Assembly (NCBI GenBank): GCA_009783235.1
Contig: WRHN01000002.1
Coordinates: 124,001 to 188,000 of the forward strand
Origin: Candidatus Saccharimonadota bacterium
GTDB taxonomy: Bacteria; Patescibacteriota; Saccharimonadia; Saccharimonadales; Saccharimonadaceae
Length of the DNA stretch: 64,000 bases
Reading direction: 5' to 3'
Shown here: in pieces, positions 33,495 through 42,132 of the stretch
Numbering within the stretch: the first letter of the stretch is position 1
Layout: each line of letters begins with the position of its first letter
Made by a program: the position numbers and the translations under genes
Notes under the pieces: generated by a model
The model's database searches: none
What the model saw: the letters and a program-made list of their open reading frames with translations, nothing else
What the model was told of the DNA's origin: nothing

Positions 33495-34202
33495 CTAAAA
33501 ATCTGCGTTGGTGTGCACCGCCACGACGTCGTCAAGCTCATCAAGAGCGTCCAGCAACTTGAGCAGTTTTTCTTGAGTGGATTGATCGGCGAGCGGCACT
33601 TGGTTTTTGGCAACATACTCCAGGCCGAAATCTTTAATTTCTAGATTGGCATTCAATAAGTTCTGGCGCACTTCGGCCAGTTTTTTGTCTTCGGTATAGA
33701 TTATAATTTCGCCGTCTTCTTCGTTGGCGTCCTCAGCCCCAGCATCAAGCACAGCCAACAGCGCATCTTCACCAGCGGCCGCCACCCGAATAACACCCTT
33801 GCGATCAAAATTAAAAGTTACCGAACCAGGCTCGGCTATGTTGCCACCATTTTTGTTAAGAGTGGAGCGGACATCTGGGAAAGTACGGTTGCGATTATCT
33901 GTCGCAGCCTCGATAATAATTGCGGTACCACCTTGGCCGTAAGCTTCGTAAACAACCTCCTCCAACTGAGCGGCCGATTTGTCGGCCACGCGCGCAATGG
34001 CTCGCTCAATATTAGTATTCGGCATATTAGCCGCCTTAGCTTTTTCAATCGCCAACGCCAAAGCCGGATTCATGGACGGGTCTGCCCCACCACGAGCCGC
34101 AATGGCTATTTGGTTGCCAATTTTAGTAAAAATCGCGCCGCGCTTGGCGTCGTTTGCGCCCTTGGCGCGCTTAATTGTTGACCATTTTGAATGTCCTGAC
34201 AT
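33495..34202 (-). CDS. YebC/PmpR family protein
   Basis: A 235-residue protein of the TACO1/YebC family, described as transcriptional regulators and, more recently, as factors easing ribosome stalling at proline runs. It begins with the hallmark MSGHSKWSTIKRAKGANDAKRG and contains 'NMPNTNIERAI' and 'YEAYGQGGTAIIIEAATDNRNRT'. Extended -10 TGCTATAAT (hexamer 34209-34214) ends 6 bp before ATG 34202, so the mRNA is probably leaderless. No ruvC neighbour here, although ruvC is present at 50360. Confidence 0.93.
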   Translation of the reverse strand: MSGHSKWSTIKRAKGANDAKRGAIFTKIGNQIAIAARGGADPSMNPALALAIEKAKAANMPNTNIERAIARVADKSAAQLEEVVYEAYGQGGTAIIIEAATDNRNRTFPDVRSTLNKNGGNIAEPGSVTFNFDRKGVIRVAAAGEDALLAVLDAGAEDANEEDGEIIIYTEDKKLAEVRQNLLNANLEIKDFGLEYVAKNQVPLADQSTQEKLLKLLDALDELDDVVAVHTNADF

Positions 34203-34308
34203 GGGTATATTATAGCATACAATGACGGGGGTTAGCTAAACAGATTTTAGCATTTGGATTTTACCAGGAATCGTACTGGCTCCTATTATTTTATGTTATA
34301 ATCTAATC

Positions 34309-34791
34309 ATGAACGGTTTGATTATCATTGTCGCCACGTTCGTTGTACTGTTTTGTTTGGCCTTTTTTACTAAACGGCGCTTTGGTTATTTAGGACTGGG
34401 TTTAGCGGCGGGAGTGCTGCTCAACCAGCTGGTTGGCGGGCCACTGGGCGAATTATTCGCCAGCACAGGGCTAGAAGTCATCCCCCTACAACCAAAAGAC
34501 GTCGTGACTATATTGTTAACTATTTTGCCGAGTATTTTGCTGTTGTGGACCGGTCCGAAACATCGCCAGAAGCTTAGTCGATTTTTGACAAGCCTGCTCT
34601 ACGCTTCAATTACAACAGCTTTAATTTTGTTGCCTATTACTCAAGCCTTTCCAGTGGAAGATGCCGCCGCGCGAAACATTTTAACCCTAGTTTCTGACGT
34701 GCAAATTCCACTCTTAACGTTTGGTATTGTTCTTGCTATTTTAGATATATTGTTGCCTAATAATATCCTAGACAAACGCTCTAAAAAATGA
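34309..34791 (+). CDS. Four-helix membrane protein of unknown function
   Basis: A 160-residue protein with about four hydrophobic helices (residues ~3-18, 25-45, 62-80, 92-115 and a C-terminal 130-150). The N-terminal half with 'GYLGLGLAAGVLLNQLVGG' is reminiscent of CvpA-like proteins but I cannot assign it. TGTTATAAT ends 6 bp before ATG 34309, giving a leaderless mRNA. It is divergent from yebC and convergent with the small ORF at 34796. Confidence 0.72.
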   Translation: MNGLIIIVATFVVLFCLAFFTKRRFGYLGLGLAAGVLLNQLVGGPLGELFASTGLEVIPLQPKDVVTILLTILPSILLLWTGPKHRQKLSRFLTSLLYASITTALILLPITQAFPVEDAAARNILTLVSDVQIPLLTFGIVLAILDILLPNNILDKRSKK

Positions 34792-34795
34792 TTTG

Positions 34796-35002
34796 TTATG
34801 ATTCATTTAGTACTAGCTCTAGCTCGTTTGAAATCACTTCAAATTTTGCTAGTTTACGGCTGATGAAATCGGTAATTTCTTCAACAGTACGCTCCCTGTC
34901 CCAACTAAAAGAGTTGGGCACAGGAGTTTGCTCTATTTTCATATAAAATGAAACTCCTTCCTGTTTGATTTTTATTTTCAAATATCTCTTTGTTTTTGAC
35001 AT
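34796..35002 (-). CDS. Small hypothetical protein
   Basis: A 68-residue soluble protein, basic N-terminus (SKTKRYLKIKIKQEG) and acidic C-terminus, with no motif I recognise. Support is modest: good start position in an otherwise empty gap, a -10-like TACACT upstream, and convergent placement 4 bp from the membrane protein gene. Confidence 0.5.
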   Translation of the reverse strand: MSKTKRYLKIKIKQEGVSFYMKIEQTPVPNSFSWDRERTVEEITDFISRKLAKFEVISNELELVLNES

Positions 35003-35093
35003 TTGATGTCTCTAGTGTATCATACTTATGTTAAAAAGTCAATATACTGCCAACAGATAAAACGCGAAAAATGTATATTTATTAAAAAATATT

Positions 35094-36860
35094 TTAATTA
35101 TGGTCGCGAGAGGCCCACAAATCTTGCAGCTTCTGAAACGAATCATGCACGCCAGTCGACTGCAAATCAACGACGATTTTATTGTAACTTTTGATGGTTT
35201 CGTTCAAAAGTTTGGCTTTTTCTGGATTTTCGCAAGTCGAAAACTGAACTTTCAACGATTTGAGATCCAGCTCATAATTGACAAGCTCCAAGTTACGATA
35301 ATAATCCATCAACTCGTCCCTGTCGCTTTGTTTCTCGGCAAACAATTGATCGGCAATCAACTCCAACTCAGCCAAGCGACTAACCACCTCATCTTCTGCC
35401 AAAATTTCTTTCTCTTCCTCCAAAATAAACCAGCGAATCTTGTACAATTCTTGATCTAGGTAACGATCCGGAATATTGTAAAGCAGACCAGCCAACTTCG
35501 ACCATTTGAGCGAAGTGGCAAAAATATAATTTAGATAAACTTTTTCATCACGGCGCCGAATATTAGTACGCTCAAGTTTAGAGTTTTTTAAGCGCGGCTG
35601 GGCGAGCATACTGTTGCCTTCTAGTTTGCTAGTAAGCGCGGTCATAGACGCACCAGTCAGCCTAGATAATTCTTGCAAATAATGATCTTGCTCGACTGGA
35701 TCGCGTAATTTTTTTATAAGCGCCAGCACGTGGTTCGTCAAAACTTTTTTGCCCTCCGCTGTCGCCAAATCTACTTTGTCCGCATAAACTTCAATCAGCC
35801 ACTGAATTGCCGGTTTTGCTGACTCAATAGCCTTTTGCCAAGAGTCTGGATTTTGGCGCACCAATTCGTCGGGATCTTTAGCGCCGTCAATGGTGATGAT
35901 CGACAGATTTAAGTTCAAATCTTGCGCCATCGGAATAGCCCGCTCAGTAGCAGCGATACCAGCTTTGTCAGCGTCAAAACAGAAACAAATATTTTGCGTC
36001 AATCGACTCAGCGATTTTAAGTGGTCAAAAGTCAGAGCCGTACCAGCTGCCGCCACCACGTTTTTAATTCCAGCTTGATGCGATGATATGACGTCTAAAT
36101 TACCCTCAACAACAATTGCTCGGTCTTGCTCACGAATGGCTTTTTTCGCCATATACAGCCCAAAGACTTGGCGGCCCTTATCGTACAATAGCGTTTGCGG
36201 CGAATTAATATATTTTGGCTCGCCCGGGCCGATAATGCGACCTGAAAATCCAACTACTTGACCCTGACCATCGCATAGCGGCATCATCAGCCTCGAACGA
36301 AACATTGCCCCGCCCGCGCCACCAATCAAACCAGCCTCGCGAATTTCGCATTCGGTGTATTTTTTGCTAACTAACAACTCTTTGAGCTTAGGCTGCCCAG
36401 GCGCAAAACCAATACCCCAATCTAAAATGGTGTCTTTTTGCAGTCCGCGAGACTTTGCGTAGTCAAGCGCAGTTTTTGATTTAACCAAACATTGTTGAAA
36501 ATGATTTTTTGATATATCGTTCATTTCTAGGATACGCTGGCGTTTGTCGGCATTGGTGCGAGACCTGGACGAATCATACTGACTCAAATCCACGCCCGCT
36601 TTACGCGCCAAAAACTCTAATGCACCGCGAAAATCCAGCCCTTCCATTTCCATAACAAAAGCGTAGATATCCCCGCCGCGATTAGAAGAAAAATCATGCC
36701 AAATATTCTTGTCGGGCGTGACAAAAAAGCTCGGCGTTTTTTCATTAGTAAACGGACTCAAGCCCCGCCACAAACGCCCAGACCGTTTAAGCTGAACGTA
36801 CTCTCCAATCACATCTTCAATGGCCAATCGCGATCGGATTTCTTCTCGCGCGTCATTCAT
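35094..36860 (-). CDS. dnaG: DNA primase DnaG with degenerate zinc domain
   Basis: Synthesises RNA primers at the fork. 588 residues from ATG 36860, which fits a -10 TATAAT at 36870-36875 (leader ~3 nt). The N-terminal domain keeps the fold sequence (SGRLWRGLSPFTNEKTPSF, WHDFSSNRGGD) but all four CHC2 zinc ligands are replaced: Ser35, Thr38, Asp56 and Ser59. The catalytic core is normal: basic region, TOPRIM 'IVVEGNLDVISS' and 'FCFDADKAG', then the C-terminal helicase-binding region, which is short and helical. It is divergent from a 55-codon membrane ORF with overlapping -10 elements. Confidence 0.92.
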   Translation of the reverse strand: MNDAREEIRSRLAIEDVIGEYVQLKRSGRLWRGLSPFTNEKTPSFFVTPDKNIWHDFSSNRGGDIYAFVMEMEGLDFRGALEFLARKAGVDLSQYDSSRSRTNADKRQRILEMNDISKNHFQQCLVKSKTALDYAKSRGLQKDTILDWGIGFAPGQPKLKELLVSKKYTECEIREAGLIGGAGGAMFRSRLMMPLCDGQGQVVGFSGRIIGPGEPKYINSPQTLLYDKGRQVFGLYMAKKAIREQDRAIVVEGNLDVISSHQAGIKNVVAAAGTALTFDHLKSLSRLTQNICFCFDADKAGIAATERAIPMAQDLNLNLSIITIDGAKDPDELVRQNPDSWQKAIESAKPAIQWLIEVYADKVDLATAEGKKVLTNHVLALIKKLRDPVEQDHYLQELSRLTGASMTALTSKLEGNSMLAQPRLKNSKLERTNIRRRDEKVYLNYIFATSLKWSKLAGLLYNIPDRYLDQELYKIRWFILEEEKEILAEDEVVSRLAELELIADQLFAEKQSDRDELMDYYRNLELVNYELDLKSLKVQFSTCENPEKAKLLNETIKSYNKIVVDLQSTGVHDSFQKLQDLWASRDHN

Positions 36861-36865
36861 GTTAA

Positions 36866-36875
36866 TATAATTATA
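36866..36875. promoter_or_regulatory. Overlapping divergent -10 elements for dnaG and a small membrane ORF
   Basis: Plus strand TATAAT (36866-36871) ends 6 bp before ATG 36878. Minus strand TATAAT (36870-36875), with extended TGC, ends 9 bp before the dnaG ATG 36860. The hexamers overlap by two bases, so the two promoters should exclude each other. Confidence 0.65.
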
Positions 36876-36877
36876 GC

Positions 36878-37045
36878 ATGGGACAACCTGAAAAAAAATC
36901 TGGTGAAAATAATTTTGCAAAATTTATTTTGTTTTGCGTGATCATTGCGCTGATTTTAGTAACGCTCGGGCTGTGCTTATATCGCTCTACTGGCACCCAA
37001 GACCTTGACCGATCGTTGCCAAAATACGTGCTCGGCGAAAAATAA
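36878..37045 (+). CDS. 55-residue single-pass membrane protein
   Basis: Starts MGQPEKKSGENNFAKF, then a hydrophobic helix (ILFCVIIALILVTLGLCLY) and a short hydrophilic tail ending KYVLGEK. Below the usual length cut-off, but the -10 at exactly 6 bp, the clean membrane segment and the tight fit (stop at 37045, the next gene's stop at 37046) support it. Function unknown. Confidence 0.6.
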   Translation: MGQPEKKSGENNFAKFILFCVIIALILVTLGLCLYRSTGTQDLDRSLPKYVLGEK

Positions 37046-37570
37046 TTATTCGAGCGATTTCTGTTCCAAGTACGAAACCAGATCGCTAATTCGACCTTTT
37101 AATGTTTCTTTATTTGGGACGCTAAGATCGTAGGCTTCGCCGTCTGCCATTTTCGCTAAATTCGCAACTAGCTCGCTGCAGTCGTTAATCAAACTCTCAG
37201 CTCTAATTTCGATGACAGTATAAATATTGTGAGCGTCAACATCGCTGGTAATTAATTTATTATGATTTAAATCATACACACTATTTCTGAATGCAGAGAT
37301 TTGCTCTTGCAACCTTTCGGAATTTTCTCGAGCAGTGAGTTCTGTGCTTTGTTCGATGTCAATTAAACCAACTCTCTCGAGATTATCCAGAACTTGGCGC
37401 GCTTGCAGGGCCGCACCAGAATAGGTATTGATACGATTTAGCTCGGAGCCAATCTTGACGAAACTGCCTATCGCCGACACCACGACAACCGCCGTAACCG
37501 CCACAATAACTATGGCCGTCGGTCTGTTTCTTCTGTCGCTGGTTTTATCGCTATTGAACAACTTTTGCAC
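37046..37570 (-). CDS. Membrane-anchored hypothetical protein downstream of the SDR gene
   Basis: A 174-residue protein with a short basic N-terminus, one TM helix (about residues 18-40, TAIVIVAVTAVVVVSAIGSF) and a mostly helical extracytoplasmic part with heptad-like Leu/Ile spacing. No motif recognised. Its start overlaps the SDR stop by 20 bp, so it is probably the last gene of the recA-SDR transcript. Confidence 0.7.
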   Translation of the reverse strand: MQKLFNSDKTSDRRNRPTAIVIVAVTAVVVVSAIGSFVKIGSELNRINTYSGAALQARQVLDNLERVGLIDIEQSTELTARENSERLQEQISAFRNSVYDLNHNKLITSDVDAHNIYTVIEIRAESLINDCSELVANLAKMADGEAYDLSVPNKETLKGRISDLVSYLEQKSLE

Positions 37571-38228
37571 CCTTGCGATTGGCGATGACTTCGCTTAGCT
37601 CATACGTTTTTGGCGACGTCACAACATTGAAAAACAGGTCGGCCACATCTGCGAGCGGAATATATTGATCAAAGTCAGCAATATCACGGCCAGCCTTTTC
37701 AAAAAGTTTAGATTGAAATCCGCCAGGCATAAAGCAGATTGCGCGGCTAGGCTTACCTTTGAAAAACTCTTGCAAACATTTTGTGTGTCCACGCACCGCC
37801 CATTTACTTGGACTATAAACTTGTTCATTCGCCACCCCCCTGGTCGCCATAGTTGAGGCCACGTTAATAACATCTGCTTCATCAGTCAAAAGCTTATCTA
37901 ACAGTAGCGAAGTCAAATAAATCGGCCCCTCCACATTAATCTTAAAAACTCGTTCAATTTCACCACGGCGCTGATTATCCAGACCGCTAAAACTGGTCAT
38001 CACGCCAGCACAATTAATCAACGCTGCAATTTTTTCACCACGATTTTTGATTTCGCCAACCGCATATTCGACTGACTCTTCGTTGGCCAAATCCAAATCA
38101 ATATGACCAATACGATCATCACTAGGCGCGCTCGGCGAAAGATCTATCACGGGCAGCCCTGCCTCAACTAAACGCTTGGCTAGTTCAAACCCCAAACCAT
38201 CGCCGCTAGCACCCGTGATATAGTACAT
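37551..38228 (-). CDS. Short-chain dehydrogenase/reductase
   Basis: A 225-residue Rossmann-fold oxidoreductase. The nucleotide-binding motif ITGASGDGLG is at residues 4-13, 'NCAGVM' near 72, the catalytic Ser region 'NVASTMA' and the YxxxK motif in YSPSKWAVRGH near 138-142. Substrate unknown. It starts 2 bp after the recA stop, so it is cotranscribed with recA, and overlaps the following membrane protein gene by 20 bp. Confidence 0.88.
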   Translation of the reverse strand: MYYITGASGDGLGFELAKRLVEAGLPVIDLSPSAPSDDRIGHIDLDLANEESVEYAVGEIKNRGEKIAALINCAGVMTSFSGLDNQRRGEIERVFKINVEGPIYLTSLLLDKLLTDEADVINVASTMATRGVANEQVYSPSKWAVRGHTKCLQEFFKGKPSRAICFMPGGFQSKLFEKAGRDIADFDQYIPLADVADLFFNVVTSPKTYELSEVIANRKGAKVVQ

Positions 38229-38230
38229 TT

Positions 38231-39280
38231 TTATTCGTCTTCTTTCTGTACTTTGTCGCGCACTTTTTTCTCAACCTCAGCCAACAACTTAGTGTCCGAC
38301 TTCAACAGCTCTTTAACAGCTTCGCGACCCTGACCAAGTTTCATATTCTTGTCGCCCTCGCCGTAGTCAAACCAGGCGCCAGATTTGTTAATGATACCCT
38401 TGTCAACCGCCAAATCAATAACGTCGCCAATCTTAGAAATACCTTCGTTGAACATGATGTCAAACTCTGCCGTACGAAACGGCGGCGCAATTTTATTCTT
38501 AACAATCTTTACCTTGACGCGGTTGCCGGTAATGTCGTCGCCCTCTTTAATTTGACCGATTCGGCGAATATCCATGCGCAAAGACGCATAAAATTTCAGG
38601 GCGTTGCCGCCCGTGGTGGTTTCTGGATTGCCGAACATGACACCAATTTTCATACGAATCTGGTTGATGAATATAACTGTGGCCTTTGATTTATTAATAA
38701 TGCCAGTTAGTTTGCGCATAGCTTGGCTCATCAATCGCGCCTGCAGACCCATTTGAGCGTCACCCATGTCACCGTCAATTTCGGCCTGCGGCACCAAAGC
38801 TGCCACCGAGTCTAGCACAATAACATCTACCGCGTTCGAGCGCACCAAAGTTTCTAGAATCTCCAGCGCCTGTTCGCCGCTGTCGGGTTGCGAGACCAAA
38901 AGACTCGTGGTATCGACGCCTATTTTCTTAGCATAAGCCGGGTCAAGCGCATGTTCCGCATCGATAAACGCTGCTGTGCCACCTTTTTTCTGAGCTTCTG
39001 CGATAGCGTGCAATGTTAAGGTAGTTTTGCCAGAACTTTCCGGGCCATAAATTTCCACTATGCGCCCTTTGGGATAACCACCGCCCATCGCCAAATCTAG
39101 AGAAAGCGCCCCCGACGGATAGGTTTCCACGTCGACATTGTAAGCATCGCCCAGCTTCATAATTGAACCGGCACCAAACTGCTTGGTGATTTGATCCAAC
39201 GCCAAACCAAGTGCCGCTGCCTTGCCCTCGTTGTCTTTAGATTTTTCGCCCATCACTTTGGTAGATTTTTTTGTTGCCAT
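38231..39280 (-). CDS. recA: Recombinase RecA
   Basis: Strand-exchange protein for homologous recombination and SOS. I start at ATG 39280 (349 residues) because AGGAGGG lies 7 nt upstream; a start nine codons earlier would read through it. Walker [11 protein letters not shown] near residue 72, '[15 protein letters not shown]', Walker B '[14 protein letters not shown]', loop L2 region '[18 protein letters not shown]' and a short acidic/lysine C-terminus. RecA would be the natural driver of recombination between the 206-bp pilin repeats. Confidence 0.96.
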   Translation of the reverse strand: MATKKSTKVMGEKSKDNEGKAAALGLALDQITKQFGAGSIMKLGDAYNVDVETYPSGALSLDLAMGGGYPKGRIVEIYGPESSGKTTLTLHAIAEAQKKGGTAAFIDAEHALDPAYAKKIGVDTTSLLVSQPDSGEQALEILETLVRSNAVDVIVLDSVAALVPQAEIDGDMGDAQMGLQARLMSQAMRKLTGIINKSKATVIFINQIRMKIGVMFGNPETTTGGNALKFYASLRMDIRRIGQIKEGDDITGNRVKVKIVKNKIAPPFRTAEFDIMFNEGISKIGDVIDLAVDKGIINKSGAWFDYGEGDKNMKLGQGREAVKELLKSDTKLLAEVEKKVRDKVQKEDE

Positions 39281-39350
39281 TAAGACCCTCCTATTTTTGC
39301 CACCCAACTTAAATAACTATACCCCTATTTTAACATAAACTTGAATAAAA

Positions 39351-40316
39351 CTATACATGTCCGCGTGTGTGATGTACGTGTTTGTGCGGATGGCGCCGCA
39401 CAAAAATAATACCAATAATGACAAATGTTCCGCCAATAATTACTTCTAGCGGCAATTTTTCCCCTAGCAAAATCAGCGGCAAGGCAATAGCCAGCGCGTA
39501 ATAAAGATAGTTAATCGAGGCCGTCGTAGCGGTGCCAAGGTTTTCATATGCTTTGGTGTTGAGCCAGCTAACCGCCACCGAGAAAAAGAGGGCTTGGAAA
39601 AGTATTATTGCCCAACCCCAAGACGGCAGCGTGGTTACTGCCGTAAACGACTCTGGGCCATGTACGGTTAATGCCAAAACTGACGACACGATAAGAGTTT
39701 GGCAATAAAATATGGCTAAAATTGGCATTAACGACAGGCCGCCAGTGTTGAGCTTGCGTAAGACCACTGGCCTGCCCGCATCTACCAACATATAGACCGC
39801 TATCAACAACACCGGTATCAGACCAAAACCGGACACTCCAGACCAGTTAAAAATCATTGGCAACAGTAAAATTATACTACCGCCCAACATAGCGAATAAA
39901 ATGCCAATAAAAGCGTTGCGAGTTAGCTTATCTTTGGTGGCTAAAGTAGAAATAATCACAAACAAAATCGGCGTTAGCAAATCCATAATGGCTACAAACG
40001 ACACTTCAGTCATAGAAATCGCCGCGATGTACGCTGGCGAAGCTGGCGTTGCTAGTGCGCCGAACAACAAAATCCACTTGAGTTTTTTCTTCAGAACTTT
40101 CTTGTGCTGTTTAAAATACTTTATCAAAACCGGCAGTAAAACTATTGCTGTAACGAAAGCCCTGAGGGTCGCAATCACAAACGGCTCAAGCTCAGTGCAT
40201 AACAACTTAGTTAAAATACCAGCTGGCGCCACTAAAACAGTCGTAAAAACTAGCACAAACAACCACGGGTTGGCCTTACCCTTGATGAGCTTATTGCTGG
40301 ACTTATTTTTGAACAT
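39351..40316 (-). CDS. EamA/DMT-family transporter
   Basis: A 321-residue membrane protein with about ten helices arranged as two EamA repeats ('LCTELEPFVIATLRAFVTAIVLL' and the second half after residue 165), typical of drug/metabolite exporters. It has a His-rich cytoplasmic tail (HPHKHVHHTRGH) that might bind metal. Substrate unknown. Its first 14 bp overlap the end of glyS, so it is probably cotranscribed. Confidence 0.85.
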   Translation of the reverse strand: MFKNKSSNKLIKGKANPWLFVLVFTTVLVAPAGILTKLLCTELEPFVIATLRAFVTAIVLLPVLIKYFKQHKKVLKKKLKWILLFGALATPASPAYIAAISMTEVSFVAIMDLLTPILFVIISTLATKDKLTRNAFIGILFAMLGGSIILLLPMIFNWSGVSGFGLIPVLLIAVYMLVDAGRPVVLRKLNTGGLSLMPILAIFYCQTLIVSSVLALTVHGPESFTAVTTLPSWGWAIILFQALFFSVAVSWLNTKAYENLGTATTASINYLYYALAIALPLILLGEKLPLEVIIGGTFVIIGIIFVRRHPHKHVHHTRGHV

Positions 40317-41661
40317 ATTGCACCAGGTCGCTAATTTTAACCCGCTCTTGCTCAGTGGTGTCGCGATTGCGCACAGTTACCGTGTCATCTTCCAAAGTTT
40401 GAAAATCAATCACAATACAGTTCGGCGTGCCGATTTCGTCTTGGCGGCGATATCGTTTGCCAATATTGCCATTGTCGTCAAATTCGCACATAAAACTTTG
40501 GCTCAAACCACTATAAACCTCGCGGGCCCTATCGACTAATTCTGGTTTATTTTTTAAAAGCGGAAACACGGCGCATTTAATCGGCGCCAATTCTGAACTT
40601 AGTTTCAGCACGGTTCGCTTCTCGCCATTTTTGGTTTCTTCCACCGAATAAGCATCGCACAAAAAAGCCAAAAACATACGGCCTAAGCCCACTGAAGTTT
40701 CCAATATCCACGGCAAATATTTTTCGCCAGTTTGAGAATCCGTATAATTCAAATCCGCGCCTGAATGCTGCATATGTTGCGTCAAGTCATAGTCCGTGCG
40801 ATCGTGAATACCCTCTAGCTCATCAAAACCATACGACGGATAGTTATATTCAATATCCCAGGCGTCGTTAGCATAGAACACTACGTTTTCGTGTTGGCGC
40901 AAACGCAGATTTTTTTTATCAATGCCCATGTTCACATACCAATCCAGCCGCTCTTGTTTAATCTTTTCGTAAGCGTCTTTGTTCTCGCGCGGCTTAACAA
41001 AATACTGTGTGTCAGCTTGCTCGAATTCGCGACAACGAAATAGAAAATTCCGCGGGCTAATTTCATTGCGAAACGCTTTGCCGATTTGCGCTACGCCAAA
41101 CGGCACCTTAACGCGCATGGTGTCAATAATGTTTTTATAATTTAAATATATTCCCTGGCAGGCCTCACCTGGTAAATAAACTGGCTCTTCGTTTTTGCCA
41201 GTAAAATCACCAAGGTTGGACTGCACCAACAGATTAAATTTCTTAATCTCAGCCCAATTAGTAGAACCGCAAGTCGGACATTTAATTTTATCTTTATTGG
41301 CGTCAAATAGCGCGCTCAGTTCTTGCTCGGTCATTTTTTCGTCGGCCTGAACGCCAATTTTTTCCAGTTCTTTATCTGCGCGAACGCGCGCGTGACATTT
41401 TTTACACTCGGCCAACGGATCGGCAAAACCACCCACATGTCCACTCGCCACCCAAACTTTTGGATCTTTAAACATCGCGCTGTCCAGCCCTACATAGTTT
41501 TCTTTAAGCTGTACATTAGCCCGCCACCAAGCTTGCTTGATATTATTTAGAAGTTCAACGCCATATGGCCCAAAATCATAAAGGCCAGCCACGCCGCCAT
41601 AAATCTCTGATCCTGGATAAACAAACCCTCGTCTTTTGCAAAGTGAAATAATTTCTTCCAT
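40303..41661 (-). CDS. glyS: Glycyl-tRNA synthetase, single-chain type
   Basis: Charges tRNA-Gly. The 452-residue alpha2-type enzyme (the form in archaea, eukaryotes, Gram-positives of some groups and CPR) has 'CKRRGFVYPGSEIYGG', a zinc-like insertion with CKKCHAR and CPTCGSTNW, motif 2 'AFRNEISPRNFLFRCREFEQ', motif 3 'ETSVGLGRMFLA' and a C-terminal anticodon-binding domain. TAAGAT preceded by TGT lies 9 bp before ATG 41661. Two tRNA genes lie just upstream on the same strand. Confidence 0.95.
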   Translation of the reverse strand: MEEIISLCKRRGFVYPGSEIYGGVAGLYDFGPYGVELLNNIKQAWWRANVQLKENYVGLDSAMFKDPKVWVASGHVGGFADPLAECKKCHARVRADKELEKIGVQADEKMTEQELSALFDANKDKIKCPTCGSTNWAEIKKFNLLVQSNLGDFTGKNEEPVYLPGEACQGIYLNYKNIIDTMRVKVPFGVAQIGKAFRNEISPRNFLFRCREFEQADTQYFVKPRENKDAYEKIKQERLDWYVNMGIDKKNLRLRQHENVVFYANDAWDIEYNYPSYGFDELEGIHDRTDYDLTQHMQHSGADLNYTDSQTGEKYLPWILETSVGLGRMFLAFLCDAYSVEETKNGEKRTVLKLSSELAPIKCAVFPLLKNKPELVDRAREVYSGLSQSFMCEFDDNGNIGKRYRRQDEIGTPNCIVIDFQTLEDDTVTVRNRDTTEQERVKISDLVQYVQK

Positions 41662-41729
41662 ACTTGTTACATCTTAACATAAAACCCCCGGAACGAAAAC
41701 AACCCTCACGGGTTGCTTGAAAAATCACT

Positions 41730-41806
41730 TGGCGTGCCCGACACGATTCGAACGTACGACCTTCAGCTCCGCAAGCTGACGCTCTATCCAGCTGAGCTAC
41801 GGGCAC
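41730..41806 (-). tRNA. tRNA-Arg with anticodon GCG
   Basis: Complete cloverleaf: 7-bp acceptor GTGCCCG/CGGGCAC, D arm GCTC/GAGC, anticodon stem TCAGC/GCTGA with loop TTGCGGA, T loop TTCGAAT, discriminator G and an encoded CCA. The anticodon GCG reads CGC and CGU. Most bacteria use ACG (inosine) for these codons, so this is unusual. It lies 3 bp after tRNA-Glu. Confidence 0.93.
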
Positions 41807-41809
41807 AAC

Positions 41810-41884
41810 TGGTGATCCCAAGCGGAATCGAACCGCTATTGCCAGGATGAAAACCTGGTGTCCTAACCGTTAGACGATGGGACC
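41810..41884 (-). tRNA. tRNA-Glu with anticodon TTC
   Basis: Acceptor GGTCCCA/TGGGATC with one G-T pair, anticodon stem CCAGG/CCTGG around loop TTTTCAT, T arm GCGG/CCGC around TTCGATT, discriminator A and encoded CCA. First of a Glu-Arg tRNA pair upstream of glyS. Confidence 0.95.
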
Positions 41885-41961
41885 ATTGCGGGTCATATAA
41901 TACCAAAAAAGCGTCGGTTTTTCAAGTGGTAATGATTTACTGAGCATGCTAAAATGATTCC

Positions 41962-42132
41962 ATGCATATTTTCGTCTCTGGAATTGGCGGTACTGATCTG
42001 GGCCTGCTAGCCACAATAGACAAAGGTGCGGATTGCTCCGCTTCGGGTTCCGAACCTAAAGAAGGCGCCCACTTGCTAAACTTAAAGCACCGCGACGTTA
42101 ACATGGCTAGTGAGCAAATGTGTTATGAATAG
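41962..42132 (+). pseudogene. Remnant of a MurC/Mpl-like N-terminus
   Basis: A 56-codon ORF beginning MHIFVSGIGGTDLGLLATI and continuing 'CSASGSEP', which matches the N-terminal Rossmann segment of MurC/Mpl ligases (HxxGIGGxGxGxLA...VSGSD). After that the resemblance fades and a TAG ends it; a full ligase has ~450 residues. Extended -10 TGCTAAAAT ends 6 bp before ATG, so the promoter is intact. Its 3' end overlaps the nuclease gene start by 8 bp, so the remnant may now only deliver ribosomes to that gene. Confidence 0.6.
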
